DNA of 64,000 nt from contig DASZWQ010000022.1 in assembly GCA_035546535.1 (NCBI GenBank), positions 1 through 64,000 on the forward strand. Direction: 5' to 3'. Origin of the DNA: Pirellulales bacterium (GTDB taxonomy: Bacteria > Planctomycetota > Planctomycetia > Pirellulales > JACPPG01). Made by a program: the position numbers and the translations under genes. Shown in pieces: positions 48,015 through 56,058 of this stretch (position 1 is its first letter; each line of letters starts with the position of its first letter). Below the pieces are notes generated by a model that was given only the letters and a program-made list of their open reading frames with translations, had not been told where the DNA came from and ran no database searches.

Positions 48015-48324
48015 GGTCGCTCCGGAGCTCTAGTCGCTGAACGGACGCGTTCCCACTCGTTCCATTGACCCCAAGATTACGGCTGTTGACGCTGCGGAAC
48101 AAGTAGCAGCGCGTCGGAAAACGGATGTCGGCTCGCTTGCATCCTCGGCCACCGGTTGGATCAGTCCTTTCCAGGAATTCGCCTTGGTCGAAACTGGGCT
48201 GCCGACCTATAATCTCCGCGTCCCGGGGCACTTCGAATGGACCGGCAAGCCACGTCGATGAAAATCGTGGCACGGCGCCTCGCATGGAGCGTAGTGTGCC
48301 CCTTTCAACAGCAAGGAATGCGCC
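48015..48324. other. Divergent intergenic region before the DUF4254 gene
   Basis: 310 bases containing the promoter candidate at 48184-48213; no gene seen. Confidence 0.4.
48184..48213 (+). promoter_or_regulatory. Candidate promoter for the DUF4254 gene
   Basis: TTGGTC (48184-48189), an 18-base spacer and a perfect TATAAT (48208-48213), about 110 bases before the start at 48325. Confidence 0.45.
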
Positions 48325-48924
48325 ATGTTTCGCGTCCAGGACGTTCTCGATCTCCACGAAAGCACCGTCGCTCTCTGGCACCAGCAGGATATTCACAACC
48401 CGTATCATGGGTTCTTGCAGCTGGTGTGCGAGCAACACCGCTTCAATTACTTGCTGTGGCACGAGGAAGATATTGCCCGCAGCCCGGACGTGAGCGACGC
48501 CCGGATTGCCGAGGTCAAGCGCGCCATCGACCGGTACAACCAGCAGCGCAACGATCATATCGAGCGGTTGGACATGTGCTTCATGGACTGGCTGGTGCGC
48601 GAAGGGATCACGCCGCAAAAGGGAGCCCGCCTCAATACCGAGACTCCCGGCAGCGGCATCGATCGACTGTCGATCCTGTCACTGCGCCTTTACCACTTGC
48701 AGGAGCAGATCGACCGTGCGGACGCGACCGAAGAGCATCGCCAGAAAGCCGCCGATCGCCAGGCGGTGTGTCTGCGGCAGCGCACGGATCTCTCGGGCGC
48801 GCTTGCAGAATTGGTCGACGATATCGCGACCGGCCGCAAGCGCCTGCAACTGTATCGGCAGATGAAAATGTACAATGACCCGACGATGAACCCGTACCTG
48901 TACGGCGCGAAGAAGGTTGCGTAG
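48325..48924 (+). CDS. DUF4254 family protein
   Basis: 199 residues; ATG at 48325 with AAGGA upstream. Mostly helical: HQQDIHNPYHGFLQLVCEQHRFNYLLWHEEDIARSPD, then ID(R)YNQQRNDHIERLD and the tail MKMYNDPTMNPYLY. These are the hallmarks of DUF4254, a family often seen beside cell-envelope glycosyltransferase genes. Several His, Glu and Trp residues are conserved-looking, but no function is established. Its stop lies 4 bases from that of the convergent family 9 glycosyltransferase gene. Confidence 0.8.
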   Translation: MFRVQDVLDLHESTVALWHQQDIHNPYHGFLQLVCEQHRFNYLLWHEEDIARSPDVSDARIAEVKRAIDRYNQQRNDHIERLDMCFMDWLVREGITPQKGARLNTETPGSGIDRLSILSLRLYHLQEQIDRADATEEHRQKAADRQAVCLRQRTDLSGALAELVDDIATGRKRLQLYRQMKMYNDPTMNPYLYGAKKVA

Positions 48925-48928
48925 CCGC

Positions 48929-49960
48929 TTACGCTGCCTTGGCCCGACGTCCCAGCACACCTTGGCATGCCCGCGCGACGTCTTCGACCGTGATCGCGAG
49001 CATCGATTCGGGACCGGCCTTGCGGCGGCCATGCCGTGTAGCGTTGGGCGCTATTTTCTGCACGGCCACGTGGCCCATGCCGTAGGGCCCGTTGCGCTCG
49101 GCGGGCATTGGTCCAAACAGAGCGACGCAGGGCGTTCCCACGGCTGCTGCCAGATGCAGGGGGCCCGTGTCGCTGCTGACAAACAATCGCGCCCTGCGAA
49201 TAAGGGAAGCCAGCTCAGTGAGCGTCGTGGGGGGCGCCATCAGAGCGTGACCTTCCGAAGCCGCGGCGATCGATTCTGCCATCGCCCGTTCCTTCGCCCC
49301 GGCCCATACGACGAGGCTCGGCAATCCGTGATCGTGCGCCAGGCAACGGGCCACGGCGGCGAAGCGCTCGGTCGGCCACAGCTTCGAGGGCCAGCCGGCG
49401 CCCGGGTTGATCATAACGAAGCCAGAGGTCAGCTCGGCCGTACGGACGATCTGATCGGCCCGCGAGTCATCGAGCGCGCTGCGTGGAATGTCGAATTTCA
49501 CCGCGGGAGCCGTAATGCCCAGCGGCCGGAGCAACTCCAGGTTGCGATCCACCACGTGCTTGCTAGCAGGCTCGATCAGCACGTTGTTGAAGAGCGTGCT
49601 GAATTCACGGCCGTCGACTCCCTTCATGCCAATGCGCGTCGGCGCACCTGAGAGCCAGGCCGCGATGCCGCTTTTTGTCAGGCCCTGCACGTCGATGGCC
49701 ACGTCAAAACGAAGCTGACGTAGCTTGCGCCGCAGTTGCCACACTAGCCGCGGCGATTTGAGCCAGCCGCGCGGGACAATCACCAGCTCGTCCAGGGCGG
49801 AGTGCTCGCGCAGCAGATCGCCCGACCGTCCCTCGACGACCCACGTCAGAAAGGCCTTCGGCATTCTCTCCCGCAGCGCGCAGACAACCGGCAAGGCATG
49901 CAAGCAGTCGCCGATGGCACTGAGGCGTACGATCAAAATGCGGGGGGAAGCATCCAGCAT
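48929..49960 (-). CDS. Family 9 glycosyltransferase (ADP-heptose:LPS heptosyltransferase type)
   Basis: 343 residues; ATG at 49960 with GGAGG upstream. The GT-B fold shows ILIVRLSAIGDCLHALPVV at the start, DVAIDVQGLTKSGI, NPGAGWPSKLWP, and the nucleotide-sugar-binding VSSDTGPLHLAAAVGTPCVALFG. Family members transfer heptose onto the LPS core. Its presence supports a diderm envelope with an LPS-like core. It starts divergently from the hydrolase at 50244 and ends at the DUF4254 stop, a possible functional pair. Confidence 0.9.
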   Translation of the reverse strand: MLDASPRILIVRLSAIGDCLHALPVVCALRERMPKAFLTWVVEGRSGDLLREHSALDELVIVPRGWLKSPRLVWQLRRKLRQLRFDVAIDVQGLTKSGIAAWLSGAPTRIGMKGVDGREFSTLFNNVLIEPASKHVVDRNLELLRPLGITAPAVKFDIPRSALDDSRADQIVRTAELTSGFVMINPGAGWPSKLWPTERFAAVARCLAHDHGLPSLVVWAGAKERAMAESIAAASEGHALMAPPTTLTELASLIRRARLFVSSDTGPLHLAAAVGTPCVALFGPMPAERNGPYGMGHVAVQKIAPNATRHGRRKAGPESMLAITVEDVARACQGVLGRRAKAA

Positions 49961-50243
49961 TTCCCTTTTTCCTCCGTGATTGCCGCGTTTTGGCGTGGCC
50001 AGGCGGGAATTTATAGCCCGAGGGTCGGTCGACGGCCAATAGAGCTTTGCCAGCAGACCCTCGGTCGGCAGCTATCCCGCGAGCGGACCCGGCTGCGGCC
50101 GCCACCCTCCGTTCCCCACCACTGTGCGGTCCGGCGGGCCGCTTGCTATAGTGGTCCTGGGAAAGCAAGGTGGCCGCTCGCTGCTGCTTTCTAACATCGG
50201 CCGTTCCTGGCAAAGTTTTCCGTAATTACGAGATTTTCAGACC

Positions 50244-51248
50244 GTGAAAACGATTCATCGCTCGTTCGTCGTGTTGGCCGTCTGCTCGTTGTTCACCTCA
50301 CCGGCCGTGGCGCTGCCGCCGCCGCGCGAAGGTGAAATACGCTTCGAGACGACCGACAAGGAGCCGGCGGTCGCCAAGATATTTCAGCTCGAGCCGCATA
50401 CATTCCACTTTCAGCAGGAATTCCAGAAAACGGCCTCGACGGCGTTTGAAATCTCGCTCGTGACGTTTCCCTCGCCCGTTGTCACTGCGCATCCCGAGAA
50501 CAACACGGTTCATTGCGAGTATTTTCGTTGTTTGGCGCCGGGCAAGCATCCGGCCGTGATCGCCTTGCACATTTTGGGGGGCGACTTCGATCTGTCGCGC
50601 TTGTTCTGCCGGCAATTGGCCCAGAACGGGGTGAACGCGCTCTTCTTGAAACTGCCGTACTATGGTCCGCGCCGTCCGGAGGGGGTCGAAGTGCGGATGA
50701 TCAACGATGATCCCCAGCAGACCGTTAACAATATGCGGCAAGGAATTCTGGACATTCGCCGCGGCGCCGCCTTCCTGGCCGGGCAGGACGATGTCGACAA
50801 AAACCAGCTCGGCGTCTTCGGGATCAGCCTGGGGGGGATCACGAGCGCCCTGGCCAGCACGGCCGAGCCGCGTTTTCAGAAAATCTGCTTGATGCTAGCG
50901 GGCGGCGACATGGCTAAGATCGCTTGGGAGTCGCCCGAGGTAAAGGACGTGCGCGAGCGCTGGCTAGCGCGTGGCGGCAAGAAGGAAGATTTCTACGACA
51001 TCATCAAGCAGATCGATCCGGTCACCTACGGCGATCAGGTGCGCGGACGCAAGATCCTGATGCTCAACGCAACGCACGACGAGATCATTCCCAAGGTTTG
51101 CACCGAATCGCTGTGGCATGCCTTTGGCGAGCCCGAGATCGTCTGGCTCGACGCCGGACACTACTCGGCGATGCGTCATATCTTCGACGCCCTGGGCCGG
51201 GTCACGAAGTTCTTCCAGGACGACTCGCGGAAAAGCGCGGCGAAATAA
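50244..51248 (+). CDS. Secreted alpha/beta-hydrolase
   Basis: 334 residues from a GTG start at 50244, the only one giving a clean signal peptide (about 1-23, ends SPAVA). The fold shows HPAVIALHILGGDF (oxyanion region), FGISLGGITSAL with the nucleophile Ser, LNATHDEIIP (probable acid) and LDAGHYSA (probable His). It resembles the prolyl-oligopeptidase/dienelactone-like hydrolases of unknown substrate. A TATAGT at 50147-50152 may be its -10 box. It is convergent with ppc. Confidence 0.8.
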   Translation: MKTIHRSFVVLAVCSLFTSPAVALPPPREGEIRFETTDKEPAVAKIFQLEPHTFHFQQEFQKTASTAFEISLVTFPSPVVTAHPENNTVHCEYFRCLAPGKHPAVIALHILGGDFDLSRLFCRQLAQNGVNALFLKLPYYGPRRPEGVEVRMINDDPQQTVNNMRQGILDIRRGAAFLAGQDDVDKNQLGVFGISLGGITSALASTAEPRFQKICLMLAGGDMAKIAWESPEVKDVRERWLARGGKKEDFYDIIKQIDPVTYGDQVRGRKILMLNATHDEIIPKVCTESLWHAFGEPEIVWLDAGHYSAMRHIFDALGRVTKFFQDDSRKSAAK

Positions 51249-51321
51249 GCCTTCGAGGCGAACGGATAAAACCTCGCTGGCGCTTCGGGCTAGTAGGTGG
51301 GGGAAAAACCCGAGGGTGTGC

Positions 51322-51352
51322 CATGCTTTTTCGCCGGAGGCGAATCAGCATG
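51322..51352. repeat. Dispersed hairpin element, copy 3
   Basis: Left arm CATGCTTTTTCGCC (51322-51335), loop GGA, right arm GGCGAATCAGCATG (51339-51352), two mismatches. It lies between the convergent stops at 51248 and 51366 and matches the copies at 1126 and 22557. It is preceded by the GC-rich block 51275-51320, which may belong to the same repeat. Confidence 0.6.
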
Positions 51353-51365
51353 CAAGCCGTGGCCT

Positions 51366-54200
51366 TCACCCTGTATTCTTCAGTCCGGAAGCGATGCCGT
51401 TGACGCTTTCCAGGCACGCGGTCAGCAGTTCGCCGTGCGGTTCTTCGCCCGCGCGCAGGCGTTTGAGCAGCACCAACTGAATGAAGCTCAGCGGGTCGAC
51501 GTAAGGATTGCGCCGATCGATCGATCCTTGCAGCACCGGCACATTATCCAACAGGCGCTGCTGGCCGGTGATCTTCAGCACGAAGTCGACCGTGGCGTGA
51601 AATTCGGTTTCGATGCGGCGATAAATGTCGTCGGCCAGTGACTGGTCCGGAACCAGGTCAGCATAGAGTCGGGCGATGGTCAAATCGGCCTTGGCCAGGA
51701 TCATCTGCGTGTTGTCGATCAACGTTCGCCACAGCGGCCAACGTCGATACATGTCCATCAGTTGCCCGACATCCCCGCCGTGATCGAGCAGAAAGTCACC
51801 CACGGCGCTACCGAAGCCGAACCAGCCAGGCAGCGTGTGCCGGCTTTGCATCCAACTGAATACCCAGGGGATAGCGCGCAATTGATCGATGGTCCGCGTC
51901 GTACCGCGGAAGGCCGGCCGCGAGGCGATCTTCAACTGGCTGATCTCGCCAAATGGCGTCGCGTGCTCGAAGTAGGTGAGGAACTCGGGCGTTTCGTAGA
52001 CCAGCTTGCGGTAATGGCGCGAGGCACTGGCGGCCAATCGCTCCATGGCCCAATCCCAACTCGGATCGACTTGTTCTTCTTCGGGAAAGCTGGCGAGCAG
52101 GACGGCGTTTATCAATTGTTCCAGGTGCCGATCCGCGATTGCCGGCCGGCCATAGCGGTCGGCGATCATTTCGCCCTGTTCGGTAATGCGAATCCGACCG
52201 TTCACCGCGCCGCGCGGCTGGGCCAGGATCGCCTGGTTGGCCGGGCCGCCGCCGCGTCCGACCGATCCGCCACGGCCGTGGAAAATCTGGATCGTGACGC
52301 CGGTGCGGCGCATCAACTCGCCCAGGTCGCGGTGAGCCTTGTAGATCGACCAGCACGACTGCAGGAAGCCGGCTTCCTTGCTCGAGTCGGAGTAACCGAG
52401 CATCACTTCCTGGATATTTCCGCGCAGCTCCAAATGACGGCGATAGACCGGCTGGCAGAGCAGTCGCTGCACGAATGGCACCGCGCCGCGCAGCGGATCG
52501 AGCGATTCCAAAAGTGGAACGATCTGTAGCCGACTGATTTCGTCGGCCGGCCGGAACAGCCGCGCCTCGCGCGCGAGCAACAACACTTCCAGCATGTTGC
52601 CAGGCTCGCTCGTGCCGCTGGTGATGTAGGTGTCGATGGCCTCGCTGCACTGCCCTTCGAGGATAGCGGCAATGGTGCGGAAGGTTTGCACGACTTCGCG
52701 CGTCTCGGGCGTGAACGGCAGATCGACGGGAACCAGCGGCCGGTTCTGTGAAAGCTCGCCTTCCAAGAGCTCGAACCGTTCATTCGGCGTGAGCTTCGAG
52801 TAGCGCGGGCAAACGCCGGCCCAATTGAAAATCTCGTCCAAAGCCCGACTGTGTCGCGTGGCGTGCTGCCGGACGTCCAGTGTCAACATGTGCAGCCCGA
52901 AGACGTCGACCTCCCGTGTCAGGTCGCGGACCAGGCCCGCAGCGAGGTGCGAGACGCGCGACACCTGCAGATCGTCGGCAATCAGCGTGAGGTCGGCACG
53001 CAACTCGGCGGGCTCTCGATAGATGCCCGGAGCCGCCGGCGCCGCATCACCGTACCAGTCGGGCGCGTTTTTCTTGAGGTTGTCAAGGGTGCGCTGCAAT
53101 CGGGCGACGATGTAGCGACACTTTTGCCGATACGGCTCCAGATCTCCCGGCCGTCGCGCCTCCGGTAATAGCACCTCGTCAGCCGCAAGCGAGGCGACCA
53201 GCTCGGCGCCGGGCTCGAGAAAATGCCGCGAATGGCTCAGCCGCCGGCCCAGCTCGCGTACCTGTCCCAGGTAATGCTTGAGAATCGTTTCCTGGTGCAG
53301 CCGTACGGCCTCGCGCGTGACTTCGGGAGTAACGTGCGGATTACCGTCACGATCGCCGCCAATCCAGGAGCCGAACCGCAATAGCGGCGGTATGGCTTGC
53401 TTGTCATCGGGGAATGTCCGCTCGAGCGCTTCTTCGACGTCGCGATAAACGCGAGGCACGGTCGCGAAAAGCGTCTCGCTGACCAGGCCTAGTCCATGGC
53501 GGATTTCGTCGAGAACGGTGGGCCGCTCATTGCGCACGATATCGCTGAACCAGCAAGCCTCGACCTCGGCCGTAATTGCCGCGAGGGCCTCGGCACGCTC
53601 GCGAGCGAGTAATTGGCAATACTCCAAACGATCGAGCTGGCCGGCGATCGCGTCGAGCTTTTCCAGGATGGTGCGTCGCCGGGCCTCACTGGGATGCGCC
53701 GTAAACACCGGGCGGATCAGGGCTCGACCGAGAAGCGCCGAAATCTTTTCTGTTGCAAAGCCTCGATCGCGCAGGCGGCACAGCGCCATTTCCACCGATT
53801 CGGGCAGTGGTTGCCCCGGATTCTGTTCGGCCCGATTGCGAAGCGCGCGCACGCGGGCCTGCTGCTCCGTGAGATTGATGAGGTCGAAATACAGGCTGAA
53901 AGCTCGCGTTAGAGTGCGCAAACGGCGCAAGTCGAGCGTCGTCAAGCGATCGCGCAGCGCGCGCGCCGCGTCGACCGAAGGCGAGGCGCGCAATTGCTGG
54001 CCGGCGGTGCGGATTTCGTCCACCAGCCGAAAGGCTTCCTCACCCTCCAGCCGCAGAATCGTTTCGTCGAGCACTTGATCAAGCATGCGCGTGTCAAACT
54101 CCAGGCCCGGTTCGTCCAACAGCACGTCGCCTGGGACTGGCTCCTTGTGCAGGTTGAACCGGACCGCCAATTCCGTTTGGGTAATCAAGGCTTCCGACAT
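51366..54200 (-). CDS. ppc: Phosphoenolpyruvate carboxylase
   Basis: 944 residues. The ATG at 54200 is taken; the frame opens one codon earlier at TTG. PEPC fixes bicarbonate onto PEP to give oxaloacetate, replenishing the citric acid cycle. Seen: FTAHPSEARRRT (catalytic His near 171; the usual TAHPT has Ser), FGSWIGGDRDGNP, FHGRGGSVGRGGGP and the C-terminal end NTG, which is characteristic. Full-length. It starts 15 bases after the pfk stop, so the two genes form an operon; both feed from PEP/fructose phosphates and are divergent from the glycogen phosphorylase gene. Confidence 0.96.
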   Translation of the reverse strand: MSEALITQTELAVRFNLHKEPVPGDVLLDEPGLEFDTRMLDQVLDETILRLEGEEAFRLVDEIRTAGQQLRASPSVDAARALRDRLTTLDLRRLRTLTRAFSLYFDLINLTEQQARVRALRNRAEQNPGQPLPESVEMALCRLRDRGFATEKISALLGRALIRPVFTAHPSEARRRTILEKLDAIAGQLDRLEYCQLLARERAEALAAITAEVEACWFSDIVRNERPTVLDEIRHGLGLVSETLFATVPRVYRDVEEALERTFPDDKQAIPPLLRFGSWIGGDRDGNPHVTPEVTREAVRLHQETILKHYLGQVRELGRRLSHSRHFLEPGAELVASLAADEVLLPEARRPGDLEPYRQKCRYIVARLQRTLDNLKKNAPDWYGDAAPAAPGIYREPAELRADLTLIADDLQVSRVSHLAAGLVRDLTREVDVFGLHMLTLDVRQHATRHSRALDEIFNWAGVCPRYSKLTPNERFELLEGELSQNRPLVPVDLPFTPETREVVQTFRTIAAILEGQCSEAIDTYITSGTSEPGNMLEVLLLAREARLFRPADEISRLQIVPLLESLDPLRGAVPFVQRLLCQPVYRRHLELRGNIQEVMLGYSDSSKEAGFLQSCWSIYKAHRDLGELMRRTGVTIQIFHGRGGSVGRGGGPANQAILAQPRGAVNGRIRITEQGEMIADRYGRPAIADRHLEQLINAVLLASFPEEEQVDPSWDWAMERLAASASRHYRKLVYETPEFLTYFEHATPFGEISQLKIASRPAFRGTTRTIDQLRAIPWVFSWMQSRHTLPGWFGFGSAVGDFLLDHGGDVGQLMDMYRRWPLWRTLIDNTQMILAKADLTIARLYADLVPDQSLADDIYRRIETEFHATVDFVLKITGQQRLLDNVPVLQGSIDRRNPYVDPLSFIQLVLLKRLRAGEEPHGELLTACLESVNGIASGLKNTG

Positions 54201-54215
54201 CAAAACGTCTTCCCG

Positions 54216-55595
54216 TTAGTCGAGGTAACAGATGCGCTTGTTGACGTCGACGTTGACCGAGTGGTAGGGCTCGGCCAGATTGCTACGTCGGAACATCGTC
54301 TGGCGAACGTGTTCCAAGTCGTCCAGGCCGATCGCGTTGTTGAAGATCGGCAGCATGTAGTCGATTCCCATGCGCGACAGGCCCAGTCGTTCCGGGTCGT
54401 AAAAGGAAGCATGGGCCTGGCGGGCGTGAATCACGCCCCAGCGATCGCGGAAATCGTTGCCGTTGATGCCGCTGACGAAAAACCCCTTTTCGCGGTCGTA
54501 CTGCAGAATCGCCACGCCGTTGACCTGCCCTTCGAGCAACAAGTCCAGGGCATGCCCACCTAGCTGCGTACCGTAGAAGGAGTCGAACAGGATCGGCCGG
54601 CCGCCACGCTGCGTGTGGCCGACTTTTCTGGTAAAGATCGCGGCCCGGGCTGATTCGTTGCGCCGTTTGCTGGTGAAATAGCTGTCTCCCATCCGCTCAA
54701 TCAATATCTGCCGCAGCGCTTCGGCCGCGCCGGAAAGAATTTTGTTGCCGGCCGGATCGGTCGAATTGTGTACGGCGCCCAGTTCGCAGCCGTGTTCGTC
54801 GACAATTCCCTCGGCGCACACGATGACGACGTTTTTCTGCAGTTCGTAAAGTTCAATGACCCGTTCGACGACACGCTCAACATTGAGCGGAATCTCGGGA
54901 ATGAGCACCATGTCAGGTTGCCCATAGGCGGCGCCCAGGGCCAGGTAGCCGGAGTGCCGGCCCATGACCTCGACGATGGCGATCCGCCGATGGCTCTCGG
55001 CCGTGGTGCGGATGCGCTGGACGCCGCCGGCCGAGACATATACTGCCGTGGCGAAACCGGGGGTCACATAGTTGATGATGTGGTCCAACTCGAAGCGAAT
55101 ACGCGAAGGAGCGCGCACGTAGCGATATCCGGGCGCAGCTTCACACGGCTCGCGTTGCCATTCGTCGGGCTCGTGCCGATAGTTGAGCCCCAAATCATTG
55201 TCGATCGTCTTGGGCGCGAGCACCGTGGGAAAGAATTCCGACAGGACCTGCATGCCGCTCAATGTGCCGTCGCCCCCAATGCAGATCAGCCCTTCGACGC
55301 CGAGCCGCTTCATTCGGTCGGCGATTTCTTCGATGGTGCCGCGATCGCGTGGGTCGACATAGTCGCGCGATGCGCCAACGATCGTTCCCCCGTAATTGGG
55401 GTTCAACTCGGGGATTGTCGTGAACAGCGGGTTGAGCCGAAGGTGTGGAACGCGCGGATTGAAGAGACTGCTGAAGCCCTTGATGAAACCGAGGACCTCG
55501 ACCTTCAACTGGTTCGCGCGGACCACGGCCCCATAGATCGTGGCGTTCAAGGCCGGAGTATCGCCGCCGGCGGTGAGGATGCCGATACGTTTCAT
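54216..55595 (-). CDS. pfk: 6-phosphofructokinase (G104/K124 type)
   Basis: 459 residues from the ATG at 55595 (the frame opens at 55694). Phosphorylates fructose-6-phosphate in glycolysis. GILTAGGDTPALNA opens the protein; ICIGGDGTLSG and PKTIDNDL carry the catalytic residues, including Asp132. At the two positions used to call the phosphoryl donor, E. coli numbering 104 and 124, it has Gly110 and Lys129: Gly suggests ATP, Lys is the residue typical of PPi-dependent enzymes. Trypanosome ATP enzymes combine the same pair, so ATP is likely but not certain. Longer than E. coli PfkA (320). First gene of the pfk-ppc operon. Confidence 0.9.
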   Translation of the reverse strand: MKRIGILTAGGDTPALNATIYGAVVRANQLKVEVLGFIKGFSSLFNPRVPHLRLNPLFTTIPELNPNYGGTIVGASRDYVDPRDRGTIEEIADRMKRLGVEGLICIGGDGTLSGMQVLSEFFPTVLAPKTIDNDLGLNYRHEPDEWQREPCEAAPGYRYVRAPSRIRFELDHIINYVTPGFATAVYVSAGGVQRIRTTAESHRRIAIVEVMGRHSGYLALGAAYGQPDMVLIPEIPLNVERVVERVIELYELQKNVVIVCAEGIVDEHGCELGAVHNSTDPAGNKILSGAAEALRQILIERMGDSYFTSKRRNESARAAIFTRKVGHTQRGGRPILFDSFYGTQLGGHALDLLLEGQVNGVAILQYDREKGFFVSGINGNDFRDRWGVIHARQAHASFYDPERLGLSRMGIDYMLPIFNNAIGLDDLEHVRQTMFRRSNLAEPYHSVNVDVNKRICYLD

Positions 55596-56058
55596 GCGTT
55601 TCTTTTGAGGGGGGCGACGTCTGCAGGGTGAAATAGCAAAGCCCGTACCATGCCCCCTCGCCTCGCCCAGCGAGGCATGTTCGAGGCAGCCCAAGCCATC
55701 GAAGCCCGAGAATCTGCGGCGCGAGGGTCGAATTCTTCGGTACGGTCGACGGGAACCACCGTCGCGCCATCTCTTTGCACGGTGAAGATTTGTGCGATGA
55801 CTGCCTATGGCTTTGGCACTCGTCGGAAAGGAAGCACGAAGTCGCCAATCTCGCTACGGCCGCACTCCGCCGTCTGTGCCCGCAGCGGATGACTATTTGT
55901 TCGTTGCACGTCTAGCTTTAGGACGACGGAGCAAGGCCTTCGAAGAGCCGGAGCGAAAATGGATTTAATCGCGCGGCATGTAAAGTGCCTGGGGAGACCA
56001 AGGCGCATGGCGCGCCGCATTGCGCCTGATTCCCTTATCCTTCGGGGAAGCATCCACC
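55596..56058. other. Divergent region between pfk-ppc and the phosphorylase
   Basis: 463 bases holding the promoters of two divergent carbon-metabolism units. AT-richer DNA lies near 55960-55985, but no hexamer pair is convincing. No gene seen. Confidence 0.4.
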
